Positions 18,126 to 26,700 of a stretch of 64,000 nt of DNA are shown here, piece after piece. The stretch spans positions 62,001 to 126,000 of the forward strand of contig NZ_BOMM01000014.1 in NCBI RefSeq assembly GCF_016862195.1, written 5' to 3'. The stretch's first letter is position 1; the number at the start of each line of letters is the position of its first letter. This DNA is from Paractinoplanes ferrugineus (GTDB lineage: Bacteria; Actinomycetota; Actinomycetes; Mycobacteriales; Micromonosporaceae). The notes under the pieces were generated by a model. It did not search any database. It was not told the origin of the DNA and saw only the letters and a list, made by a program, of their open reading frames with translations. The position numbers and the translations under genes were made by a program.

Positions 18126-18839
18126 GTGGGATCGTCAGTCACGCCTCCCCTGTTTTTCATCAGCTACGCCCACGACCCTTTCGGCGACGACGACCAGCAT
18201 GTCGATCGCTTCTATCGCGATCTGAACCATGACGTGCTGATGTTCGCCGGTAGCCGGGACGAGACCGCCGGCTTCTGCGACGCGTCGCTCCGGCTGGGTC
18301 AACGGTGGTCCCGGACGCTGGTCGACAACCTGAGCACGGCTCAGGTATTCATTCCGATCCTCAGTCCGAAGTATTTCCAGAGCGAGGCGTGCGGCAAAGA
18401 GTGGTCGGTCTTCGCCTCCCGGCTGGACGAGGACGCACGACCGGAATCGCAGGACTCGTCGATCATTCCGCTGCTGTGGATTCCGATGACGGTGCCGGCG
18501 ATCGCGCAGCCCTATCAGTTCAAGGAAACGTCCTTCGGAGCCAAGTACGAAGAGGTCAAGCTGCGTGCGCTGATTCGTGAGGGCAGGCACGGCGACGACT
18601 ACAAGTCTTTCGTGCAGAAGCTCGCTCAGCGCGTGTTCCAGCACGCCACGGCAGTGCCGGTGGCCGCGACAGCGGCTCGACCGGGCTTCGACGAGATCCT
18701 CTCCGCCTTCACCTCCATGCCCGCACCCCGGCCTTCGGCCGGCAATGGTGCGGCAAAGGTTCGCCACTCGAACCGACGGTCGTCGTCCCTCGTCGACCGG
18801 CCCATCCTCAACGCCAATCTCCCTGAGGACCCTCGATGA
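18126..18839 (+). CDS. fxsC: TIR-like protein FxsC (second paralogue, CxxE intact)
   Basis: 237-aa TIR-like protein. Residues 8-17 read PLFFISYAHD, the canonical TIR/FxsC opening, and CGKEW (C89-E92) preserves the CxxE motif. The core resembles the first FxsC but the second domain is absent; a low-complexity linker leads to a tail containing VDRPIL, matching VERPIL of the first FxsC. GTG 18126 has GGGAGAAGG just upstream. The stop overlaps the ATG of fxsT by 4 bp (ATGA), so the two are translationally coupled. By family knowledge it may cleave NAD or act as an oligomerising adaptor for FxsT; this is inference. Confidence 0.8.
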   Translation: MGSSVTPPLFFISYAHDPFGDDDQHVDRFYRDLNHDVLMFAGSRDETAGFCDASLRLGQRWSRTLVDNLSTAQVFIPILSPKYFQSEACGKEWSVFASRLDEDARPESQDSSIIPLLWIPMTVPAIAQPYQFKETSFGAKYEEVKLRALIREGRHGDDYKSFVQKLAQRVFQHATAVPVAATAARPGFDEILSAFTSMPAPRPSAGNGAAKVRHSNRRSSSLVDRPILNANLPEDPR

Positions 18840-21800
18840 GTGTCAGCGCCGACAGCGGCCCCGCCGGCCGGATCATCACCTTTTATTCGTACAAGGGCGG
18901 CACCGGTCGCACGATGGCACTTGCCAACGTCGCGTGGTTGCTGGCGACGAACGGCTACAAGGTGCTGGCCATCGACTGGGACCTCGAGTCGCCCGGTCTG
19001 CACCGCTACTTCCACCCGTTCCTGCGGGACAAGAGCCTGCGCAGCTCCGAGGGCATCCTCGACCTCATCCGCAAGCACTCCGAGGTGAACCTGCGGCTGG
19101 AAGACACGCCGGACGCCTCCGAGGCGTCGGTCCAGATCCACGAGTACGCCGCCTCGCTGGAATGGGACTTCCCACGCGGCGGTCTGCTCGACTTCGTGCC
19201 GGCCGGGCGGCAGGACCTGGGCTACGCGGAAGCGGTCAGCACGTTCGACTGGGACTCGTTCTGGCGGGTGCGTCAGGGTCGTCAACTCCTGGACGCACTG
19301 CGTGAAGACATGGCGCGCCACTACGACTACGTGCTCATCGACAGCCGCACCGGCACGAGCGACACCGGCGGCATCTGCACGGTTTATCTGCCGGACACCG
19401 TGGTCAACTGCTTCACGCTGAACACGCAGAGCGTGAACGGAGCCGCGGCTGTCACGGCGACGATCCGCAAGCTGGCGTCGGACATAACGGTGCTGCCGGT
19501 GCCGACCCGCATCGAGGACGGCGAGAAAGCGAAACTCGAACGCGGTCGGGTGTTCTCCCGGCGCAGCTTCGAGCCGTACCTCGATTTCCTGGGCGACCAG
19601 ACCGCCGACGAGTACTGGAACAGCGTGGAGGTCCCGTACCTGCCGTACTACGCGTACGAGGAGATTCTGGCGGTCTTCGGCGACACCACCCAGCAGAACG
19701 GCCGGCTGCTCACCCCGTACGTCAATCTGGCTTCTCGCATTGCCGGCACGGAGTGCCCGGCGGCGGTCGTGCCGGAGATCGACCGCAAGCGGGTGTTGCG
19801 CTCCTTCGAGCAGTCCGTGCCGCAGGAGAAGCGGACGATCATGGTGGCCTACGCCCCGCTGGACCGCATCTGGGCGGAATGGCTGCGCGACCGTCTGCGC
19901 GGCTCCGCCCATCGGGTGATCCTGCAGAGCGTTCGCGAGTCCGTGCCGGACCTCGACACCATCGACCACCTCCTGGTGATCTACTCCCGAGATCTCGTCG
20001 CCCGCGAAGGTGGCCTGCGACTGCTGCGGACCGCCCGCGACCGGATCGCGCAGGGTCAGGAGAACCTCGTCGCGGTCCTGCGAGTCGACGCGACGCCCCG
20101 CGAGAGCCGAGTGCCGTCGCGCGTGCTGGTCGATGTGATGGGCGCCAGCGAGGACCGAGTTCTCGAGTCGGTCTCGACCACGCTGACCCTCGACACCGTC
20201 AGCCTGCCGAGCGGCCGGCCGGAACCGGGTGACGTGCGTTATCCGGCCGACCTTCCACCGCTCTTCCAGGTCGGCCTGACCCGCAATCCGCGCTTCTCCG
20301 GCCGCGGCGGAGTCATCGAGAGCATCCGCAACCGCCTGCTCAGCAGCGAGGCGAGCGGCGCTCGGCTGGCCCTGACCGGCCTGCCCGGGGTGGGTAAGAC
20401 CCAGACCGCGCTCGAGTACGTCTACCGGTTCGCCGCCAGCTATGACGGCGTCTGGTGGATCTCCGCGGCCCAGCCCAGCCGGGTACGGATCGCCCTCGCC
20501 GAGATCGCCACCAAGCTGTCCCTGCCCGGCGGGACCGTCGAGGAGCAGATCGCCGCGGTTCTGGAAGCCTTCCGGCGCGCCGTCCCGGTCCGCCGGTGGC
20601 TGGTCGTCCTCGACAACACCGACGCACCCGCGGATCTCGAGGGCCTCATCCCGTCCGGTCCGGGCCACGTGCTGGTGACCTCCCGGAACCCGCAGTGGGC
20701 CAACGAGCTGGACTCCATCGATGTGGGAGTCTTCAAGCGAGGCGAGAGCGTCGAGTTGCTCAGCCGGCGCGTTCCGAACCTCAGCACCGCCGACGCGGAT
20801 CAGCTCGCCGGCCGTCTCGGCGATCTCCCGCTGGCCCTGGAACAGGCCGGCGGCTGGCTCGGCAGCACGGCGATGGCGGTCCCGGACTATCTCGATCTGC
20901 TCGACCGCAGCACCGCCGAGGCGATGAGCGAGAGTGCTCCGGCGATCTACAACCAGACCGTCGCCTCCACCGTCGGGGTGGCCTACGAGCGGCTGACGCA
21001 CACCAGCCCGGCAGCCACCCGTCTGATTGAACTTCTTGCATTCATGGCGCCCGAAGTAATCCCTTATCGCATGATTAGTAACAAACAGCTAACCACTTTG
21101 TTGGCCCCGATTGACCAGCGCATGTACGACCCGGCACGACACGGGTCGCTCATCCAGGACATCGGGCGGCTCGGGCTTGCCCGGGTCGATGCAGGCACGA
21201 ACGAAGGGAAACCGGCACCGGGCAGGCGTGGCATCGTTGTTCACCGGCTGACGCAGGATATCGTCCGGTCTCGGCTCGCACCGGCGGAGCAGTCTGTCCG
21301 AAAACAGGAGATCCAGAGCGTGCTGGCAGAAGCGGAACGGGGAAACCCGGACAACCTCGAGAACCGGGAGGCCTACGAGGCTATCCGCCCGCACCTCGAG
21401 CCCAGCGGAGCGCTCACCTCCGACCGCCCGGAGACCCGCCAGCTCATCATCGACATGACGCGCTACCTCTTCATGCGCGGGGATTACGAGGGCTGCCGGG
21501 AGTTGGCCGAGGCCACCCTGAAGGAGTGGCTCCCCCGTTTCGGCGCCGACGACGTGTGGGCGCTGCGGCTCAAGCGCACCTTGGCCCTGGTTCTGCGCGA
21601 GCAGGGTCACGAGGCTGAGGCATACGAGATGAACGCCGACAGCCTCGAACGACTGCGCCGCACCCTGGACGACGATGACCCCTACACCCTCTCGACGGCC
21701 AGCATCTTCGGTGCGGACCTTCGCGCCCGCGGCGAATACGAGAAGGCGGTCAGCCTCGACGAGCGGACCCTCCGAGGCTTCCGTGAGGTGTACGGCGACG

Positions 21801-22750
21801 ATCACCCCGAGACGTTGAACGCGGCCAGTAACCTCGGAGTCTCCCTGCGCTTCGTCGGTGATTTCGACGAGGCCGCCAGCCGAGACCGCGACACGCTCCG
21901 CCGTCGCCGGGAGGTGCTCGGCCCTAGATCCTTCTTCACCCTCGGCTCGAATGAGAATCTCGGTACCGATCTGATCGAGCTGGGCGAACTCGTTCCCGCC
22001 CGCAACCTTCTCGAAGAGGCGTACGAGACCTACCGGGCGGATTACGGGGAGGACCATCCTCGTACCCTGCGCGCCGCCGTGACCTACTCGGTCGCCCTGC
22101 GTCGTCTGAACGAGGTATCGAAGGCGGCGGCGGTCATCGACGACACCGTCGGACGCGACGGCACGGTTCTCGGACGCCACCATCGGGTTACCCTCACCGG
22201 CCGACTGGAGCAGGCGGACGTGCGCTGGGCGGAGGGACGGATCAGGGAAGCAAGGGAGATCGGCGAGGACGTCTACGACGATTTCCGCAAGACGCGAGGC
22301 GAGCAGCATCCTGACACCATCGCCGCCGGAAATGACCTTGCCATCTTCCGGCGTTTGTCCGGCGACGTGCACGGCGCGCTCGCACTGGCGGAACAGACAT
22401 TCGGTCTCCTCGACAACCTGTTCCGGCCGGGCCACCCCTACACCCTCGCGGCGATGATCTCGTTGGCCAACGCCCACTTCGCGGACGGCTCGCTCCGTCA
22501 GGTCCAGGAGACCGACACCGGCGTACTACAACGCGCCCGCAGGGTCTTCAAGGATTCCCACCCGACCGTTCTCATCGCCACGGTCAACTGGGCCATCAGT
22601 CACCGCGAGATCGACCAGAGCGCCGCCAGCCGCCGGCGGGACGAAGCGCTCATGATGCTCGAGGACAAACTGGGCGCACATCATCAACGGACGGCCGCCG
22701 CCCGCGACTGGCAGCGCATCGATCAGGACATCGCGCCATTCAGCATCTAG
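18836..22750 (+). CDS. fxsT: FxsT: ParA-like ATPase, TIR-like, NB-ARC and TPR protein
   Basis: Giant 1304-aa cytoplasmic protein of the FxSxx-COOH system tetratricopeptide family. Domains in order: a SIMIBI/ParA-like ATPase with deviant Walker A YKGGTGRT (K20-T26) and IDWDLESPGLHRY; a TIR-like segment from about residue 333 (RTIMVAYAPLDRIWAEWLRDRL); an NB-ARC/STAND NTPase with P-loop GLPGVGKTQTA (about 513-523), VVLDNTD and GDLPLALEQAGGWL; a winged-helix part; then tetratricopeptide repeats from about 870 to the end. STAND proteins of this plan sense a ligand through the TPRs and oligomerise on ATP binding. ATG 18836 overlaps the fxsC stop. Its TAG stop lies in CTAG, which on the other strand is also the stop of the HEXXH gene. 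Confidence 0.85.
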   Translation: MSVSADSGPAGRIITFYSYKGGTGRTMALANVAWLLATNGYKVLAIDWDLESPGLHRYFHPFLRDKSLRSSEGILDLIRKHSEVNLRLEDTPDASEASVQIHEYAASLEWDFPRGGLLDFVPAGRQDLGYAEAVSTFDWDSFWRVRQGRQLLDALREDMARHYDYVLIDSRTGTSDTGGICTVYLPDTVVNCFTLNTQSVNGAAAVTATIRKLASDITVLPVPTRIEDGEKAKLERGRVFSRRSFEPYLDFLGDQTADEYWNSVEVPYLPYYAYEEILAVFGDTTQQNGRLLTPYVNLASRIAGTECPAAVVPEIDRKRVLRSFEQSVPQEKRTIMVAYAPLDRIWAEWLRDRLRGSAHRVILQSVRESVPDLDTIDHLLVIYSRDLVAREGGLRLLRTARDRIAQGQENLVAVLRVDATPRESRVPSRVLVDVMGASEDRVLESVSTTLTLDTVSLPSGRPEPGDVRYPADLPPLFQVGLTRNPRFSGRGGVIESIRNRLLSSEASGARLALTGLPGVGKTQTALEYVYRFAASYDGVWWISAAQPSRVRIALAEIATKLSLPGGTVEEQIAAVLEAFRRAVPVRRWLVVLDNTDAPADLEGLIPSGPGHVLVTSRNPQWANELDSIDVGVFKRGESVELLSRRVPNLSTADADQLAGRLGDLPLALEQAGGWLGSTAMAVPDYLDLLDRSTAEAMSESAPAIYNQTVASTVGVAYERLTHTSPAATRLIELLAFMAPEVIPYRMISNKQLTTLLAPIDQRMYDPARHGSLIQDIGRLGLARVDAGTNEGKPAPGRRGIVVHRLTQDIVRSRLAPAEQSVRKQEIQSVLAEAERGNPDNLENREAYEAIRPHLEPSGALTSDRPETRQLIIDMTRYLFMRGDYEGCRELAEATLKEWLPRFGADDVWALRLKRTLALVLREQGHEAEAYEMNADSLERLRRTLDDDDPYTLSTASIFGADLRARGEYEKAVSLDERTLRGFREVYGDDHPETLNAASNLGVSLRFVGDFDEAASRDRDTLRRRREVLGPRSFFTLGSNENLGTDLIELGELVPARNLLEEAYETYRADYGEDHPRTLRAAVTYSVALRRLNEVSKAAAVIDDTVGRDGTVLGRHHRVTLTGRLEQADVRWAEGRIREAREIGEDVYDDFRKTRGEQHPDTIAAGNDLAIFRRLSGDVHGALALAEQTFGLLDNLFRPGHPYTLAAMISLANAHFADGSLRQVQETDTGVLQRARRVFKDSHPTVLIATVNWAISHREIDQSAASRRRDEALMMLEDKLGAHHQRTAAARDWQRIDQDIAPFSI

Positions 22751-24384
22751 CGCGACCCTAACCACGTGTGGAGGGCTACCAGATCGGGTCGTTGCCCCTG
22801 GGCCTCGAGCTGTTCGAAGACGGCCCTCAACACGTCCGGCCTCCGATATGCGATCGCGGCCTGACCCTCCCGCGAATACAGGGCAACGGCGGCCGCAGTC
22901 CATTCGCGGTCGCTACCGGGTGAGGGTAGGAGACTTAGGGCATATGCCGGCTCGCCGTTGAGGATTGCTCGTTCGGCCTCGGACGTGCCGTCGCGGTTGA
23001 CGGCACCCCGGCCGTCAAGGAGCCCAGCCGGCTCGCTCGAAATCGAGCTCTCGGCAACGGCGGGCGCCGCCCAGGAGTTAGCAGGCAGCTTCGAGGGCCA
23101 GGTCGCGACGATGGTGGCGATGTCGTCCGATGCCGGACGGTAATGAGTGAGCCTCCACGCCACGTGCAGCGCAGCAGAATGAAGCTGGGCCACCGGCGGC
23201 GTCGGGTCTTCGCTGCGCCATGAGGCGAGCGTCGCGTCCAGCCCACGGAAGAACTGGACGCCTACCGGAGTCAGCTCGCCTGATCCAAGCAGCTGGTCCA
23301 GCGCGTAGCTCACGTGCTCACGCCAGGAGTAGTAGCGAAAGGAAGACCGGCGGGCCCGCCAGAAGCCGGCGACCCCGGCAAACGCGTAGACGCCCTGCAC
23401 CAGAGCTTTCGCTGGCCGGGCGTCCGGACGCCAGGGTGCGTGATATCGGCGATCGTCGCTGTCGGAACAGAGGTCGACGAGGTCGAGCAGAGCCCCAAGC
23501 TTTTCGTGCTGGAATTCGTGGACCAGCAGTTCCGCCATCACCTCCGGATCTCCAGGCACCGATATTCCGATCGCCCCGAAGCAACCGCGGACCGACGCGC
23601 TGACCTGGGCAGCGTCCGCCGGCGTACGCAACGGGACCAGCGCCCGGAGGGCGGTCCGCATGGCCCGCACGTGCTCCGGTTGGTCGTCGTCGAGGATCTG
23701 CCACGCGTCCCGCACCAGGCGATCAAATGAGGCCCGGTCAGCCGAGGAAAAAGCGTCCCGCGGAGGCTCGGGGAAGCGCGCTCGGAGTGGGTCGGTGTCG
23801 ACGATCTCCAGCGTGTGGTTGGACAGCCGGACAAGGTGGGCAGGACGCCAACCGCAGCGCGGCTCGTCGGCGGGAATCGAAAGCTCAAGAGTCTGCCCGA
23901 CCATCACGATGGCTCCGTCGAACTGAACACGGACCTGAGCCGGGCCGACACCGATCGCCGTACCGATTCGGGGAAGTACAAGATCGCGACCAGAACAGGT
24001 GAGCACGATCTCGAACGGGATGCCCGCAGCGATGGCGGTGGCGGCGGCCAGAGATCCCAGCTGTTCCGCGACCTGGAGGGCGGCCTGCTGGTCGCGGGAC
24101 GCCACCGCGGGCAACGCCGCCAACAGGGGAGCTAAACAGGCACCAAGGAATGGATATCGCAGCAGGTCGAGCCCGGCCTGGGGCGATGTCTGGTCGATCT
24201 GGATCACAAGCGAGAGCGCATCCTGGAGTGCGGGCGGCAAGGCGTCCCAGTTCTCGGCGATTGCGAGCAGGCGTAGACGTCGGCCTGAAAGTTGAGCCTC
24301 GGCCAGGAGGTCGATGGCGTCCGGGGAACCGCCGCCCTCGGCCAGACTGCGGAACTGATGGTCGGTAAGGGCGTACTCCCGCAA
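22747..24384 (-). CDS. HEXXH-motif peptide modification enzyme
   Basis: 545-aa protein of the HEXXH-motif family linked to FxsB-type RiPP loci (later named aKG-HExxH-type peptide beta-hydroxylases in family databases, as I recall). The motif HEFQH is at residues 289-293 in LLVHEFQHEKLGALLDLVDLC. An N-terminal helical region and a C-terminal region reaching residue 545 flank it. The predicted role is a second modification of the precursor, probably 2-oxoglutarate-dependent hydroxylation, rather than proteolysis. The start is TTG 24384, one base after the fxsB stop, with GGAAGG about 8 nt upstream. Terminal gene of the leftward operon; it shares the CTAG stop with fxsT. Confidence 0.8.
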   Translation of the reverse strand: MREYALTDHQFRSLAEGGGSPDAIDLLAEAQLSGRRLRLLAIAENWDALPPALQDALSLVIQIDQTSPQAGLDLLRYPFLGACLAPLLAALPAVASRDQQAALQVAEQLGSLAAATAIAAGIPFEIVLTCSGRDLVLPRIGTAIGVGPAQVRVQFDGAIVMVGQTLELSIPADEPRCGWRPAHLVRLSNHTLEIVDTDPLRARFPEPPRDAFSSADRASFDRLVRDAWQILDDDQPEHVRAMRTALRALVPLRTPADAAQVSASVRGCFGAIGISVPGDPEVMAELLVHEFQHEKLGALLDLVDLCSDSDDRRYHAPWRPDARPAKALVQGVYAFAGVAGFWRARRSSFRYYSWREHVSYALDQLLGSGELTPVGVQFFRGLDATLASWRSEDPTPPVAQLHSAALHVAWRLTHYRPASDDIATIVATWPSKLPANSWAAPAVAESSISSEPAGLLDGRGAVNRDGTSEAERAILNGEPAYALSLLPSPGSDREWTAAAVALYSREGQAAIAYRRPDVLRAVFEQLEAQGQRPDLVALHTWLGSR

Positions 24385-24385
24385 C

Positions 24386-25567
24386 TCAGCGCCCTTCCCG
24401 GTCCTCGAAGGTCTCGCGGACCCGTCCGCGGACGTGATCGATCAGGCGATACAGATCACGGCAGTAGACCGACGGATGGGCGAAACCGCCGTCAGTCCCG
24501 AACCGATGGGAGTACTGCCCGCCGCCGCACACCGCCTGCACCGGGCAAATTTGGCACCCTGTCGCCAGATTCGCGACTATCCGGTGAGTGGCGCGGACGG
24601 CCACGTGCGCAGCGGCCTCGTCGAGCGAGTGATCATGCACTGACATCCCGAGCGCGCCCAGCCCGGGGGCGGTGGTCTTCAACGCATCGGTGACTTCCAG
24701 GCTGCCGTCCGTCTCGACGGTGATCGCTGCCGGCGAGTTGAGTCCGACCGCCTCGGTATCGCTGGCGCCGCCGAGGGCCAGCATGATGATCGACTCGAAC
24801 AGCCGGATGCCGGTCGCGCGGACGGGTGCGTCGAACCACCGGTCAAAGACGCGGATCAACCACTCCGCATATGGAGTTGCCGCCGGGTTGTGGCCGGGCG
24901 GCGGATAGACCCAGTTGGCCAGCGGCAACAGCAGGTCGATGCTCGGCGGCCCGAGGGCCAGCAGATCCTCGTACACCTGGATCGGGTCGTTGTCCAGGTC
25001 GACCGCACAGAGCAGACCGGTCCAAACGTCCCCGGCCGCGCGTAGACGCGCGATGCCCGCCTCGACCAGATCGAAGCTGGGTCGTCCACTGACGAAACGC
25101 CGGTGCCGGTTCGTTGCCTCGCTGCCACCGTCGAGGCTGACCCCGACGTCGACCTGATGCCGCCGGAACACCTCGATGAAATCGTCGTCGATCAAGGTGC
25201 CGTTGGTCTGCAGCAAAACATCGATCTCGGTACTGCCGGGTACTTGCGCCCGCACCGACGAGATGACGTCGTCAATGACACTGTGACCGGCAAGCAAGGG
25301 CTCCCCGCCATGGAGCACGAGAAAGATCTTCCTGGGCTGGTGGGCCGCTGTGTGCTCACCGATCCGTTCGGCAAGCGCCGCGATGGTTCGGGCACTCATT
25401 ACCATCGGGCGATCGCGCCAGCTCTGGTCGACGTGGTGATAGACGTAGCAGTAGTCGCAAGACAGATTGCACCGACTGTGGACCTTGACGATGAACTGGC
25501 GGAACGGCTCGGCGGGGACAGCCGGCCCGGACCTGCCTCGTGGCAACCCGAGTTTGGTGACAACCAT
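24386..25567 (-). CDS. fxsB: FxsB-family radical SAM/SPASM cyclophane maturase
   Basis: 393-aa radical S-adenosylmethionine enzyme. The SAM cluster motif CNLSCDYC (Cys33, 37, 40) is CX3CX2C; HGGEP and LQTNGTL are typical of the radical SAM barrel. The C-terminal SPASM region has Cys338, 341, 347 and 369 (CQICPVQAVC...YC) for auxiliary Fe-S clusters. FxsB enzymes join an aromatic side chain to the beta carbon of a residue two positions later, making three-residue cyclophanes (triceptides). ATG 25567 lies 4 nt after the precursor stop; the upstream extension of the frame overlaps fxsA and is rejected. The substrate is expected to be the adjacent precursor, whose only aromatic residue is Phe57. 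Confidence 0.93.
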   Translation of the reverse strand: MVVTKLGLPRGRSGPAVPAEPFRQFIVKVHSRCNLSCDYCYVYHHVDQSWRDRPMVMSARTIAALAERIGEHTAAHQPRKIFLVLHGGEPLLAGHSVIDDVISSVRAQVPGSTEIDVLLQTNGTLIDDDFIEVFRRHQVDVGVSLDGGSEATNRHRRFVSGRPSFDLVEAGIARLRAAGDVWTGLLCAVDLDNDPIQVYEDLLALGPPSIDLLLPLANWVYPPPGHNPAATPYAEWLIRVFDRWFDAPVRATGIRLFESIIMLALGGASDTEAVGLNSPAAITVETDGSLEVTDALKTTAPGLGALGMSVHDHSLDEAAAHVAVRATHRIVANLATGCQICPVQAVCGGGQYSHRFGTDGGFAHPSVYCRDLYRLIDHVRGRVRETFEDREGR

Positions 25568-25571
25568 GGCG

Positions 25572-25769
25572 TCAGGAACGCCGCAGTGGCGCGGCGTTGA
25601 AGGCTGCGACGCTCTCCTGCTCTTCGGAGGCATCGCGTTCGGACAGCCGGCGCAGACAGTGATCAAGCGCCGAGTCGCCACCCTTGCGCAAGGCCAGGAG
25701 CTCATGGAGTGGCAGGTCAGCCACGCGCAGAAGTCCGGTCTCGATGGTGGGGGCGTGCGGTGACGTCAT
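25572..25769 (-). CDS. fxsA: FxsA-like RiPP precursor peptide with noncanonical C-terminus
   Basis: 65-aa precursor. The leader part (TGLLRVADLPLHELLAL and ALDHCLRRL) matches the FxSxx-COOH precursor family. The family hallmark is a C-terminus F-x-S-x-x; here the end is ESVAAFNAAPLRRS, so Ser is replaced by Ala (Phe57-Asn58-Ala59) and four residues (LRRS) extend beyond the expected terminus. Phe57 is the only aromatic residue of the core, hence the likely crosslink donor, with Ala59 the acceptor. ATG 25769 overlaps the stop of the AAC(3) gene by 4 bp (ATGA), which fixes the start. A GTG at 25814 would extend into that gene and is rejected. Confidence 0.82.
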   Translation of the reverse strand: MTSPHAPTIETGLLRVADLPLHELLALRKGGDSALDHCLRRLSERDASEEQESVAAFNAAPLRRS

Positions 25770-26617
25770 CGCTTCTCGCTTTCGTTGCCCGTGCCGCGAC
25801 GGGGATTCGGGCACACGGGTCGCCGGGGAGCCAACCAGCTTTCCGCGAAACGAACCGCCTCGCGAATAGGGAATAGACGGCTCAACGCTGCGCCGACCAT
25901 CCCTCGGCAGAGAGAGCCGTCTCTGTCACCAACCGCCTCATACGCGGCGCCAAGGTCACCGAAATCGTGATCATCGAGGCCGGGCGTTTTATAGCTTACC
26001 CACTCACGGCCGTTTCTGGTTCGCACCGGGGCGGTCATCTCGACGACCCGCAGGTTCGGCAAACGCGACTCGGCCAGGTGGAATGCGGTGCATTTATCGA
26101 ACCCGACGCCGACGAGAAGGATCTTGGCACCGACATCCTCCAGCGCGGCCAACGGTGTGTGGTCGCCAAGCAGAGAGGTCAGCCGATGTTCGGCCATCAG
26201 AGCGCCGGCCTGGCGGCCCACGGCCGCGAAGGAGGTCAGCGGGTGTTCACTTCGGGCTGAGCCGGGCCACGTGCGAACCCGCTCGGCCACTGAACCCATG
26301 GTCTGGCTGGGTGTCAGAGCCGGCTCGAAAGGCGGCAGATGCTGGCGAATCGCGTCCCACCACTCCGGCGGGACGGTCGGATGCGACCATCGGGACGGGT
26401 CACGGTTCTCCGGCGTCTGCGCCGGCACGACAAGCGTTCCGCTCGGCCCCACCGCGTCGAGTAGTGCCTGAACGACCGCGGTGGCACCGCCGCAGACCCA
26501 GCCGATGGATCGCATCGAGCTGTGTACCAGTACGACATCCCCGGCACGTACACCGAGCTGGGCGAATTCCTTGGCCAGCAATTCACGCGTCCGCATCGGT
26601 TGATCAACAGAGGTCAT
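25766..26617 (-). CDS. AAC(3)-family acetyltransferase in the RiPP operon
   Basis: 283-aa acetyl-CoA-dependent N-acetyltransferase with the antibiotic acetyltransferase (AAC(3)/YokD) fold: VLVHSSMRSIGWVCGGATAVVQALLDAVG (CoA site), HPLTSFAAVGR, and TAFHLAESR with the conserved His/Glu. Start ATG 26617 has a strong AAGGAGG. It is the first gene of the operon and its stop overlaps the precursor start (ATGA). Relatives are recurrent companions of FxsB loci, so the inferred substrate is the peptide, or another amine in the pathway, rather than an aminoglycoside. A resistance role cannot be excluded by sequence alone. Confidence 0.85.
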   Translation of the reverse strand: MTSVDQPMRTRELLAKEFAQLGVRAGDVVLVHSSMRSIGWVCGGATAVVQALLDAVGPSGTLVVPAQTPENRDPSRWSHPTVPPEWWDAIRQHLPPFEPALTPSQTMGSVAERVRTWPGSARSEHPLTSFAAVGRQAGALMAEHRLTSLLGDHTPLAALEDVGAKILLVGVGFDKCTAFHLAESRLPNLRVVEMTAPVRTRNGREWVSYKTPGLDDHDFGDLGAAYEAVGDRDGSLCRGMVGAALSRLFPIREAVRFAESWLAPRRPVCPNPRRGTGNESEKR

Positions 26618-26700
26618 CGGTCCCTCCTTCCGGCACGCACTCGGAAACATAGTTGCAGGATCGAACCACGCCTTTATCGTCGTTCAGCCGATGACTGCCT

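Noticed and set aside
25569..25705. Longer FxsB start at 25705
   Set aside because: It would run over the precursor gene; ATG 25567 directly follows the precursor stop and starts the family-like N-terminus.
25766..26617. Aminoglycoside resistance gene on a mobile element
   Set aside because: The enzyme is in a coupled operon with a RiPP precursor and maturase, and no transposase, integrase or terminal repeats were found.
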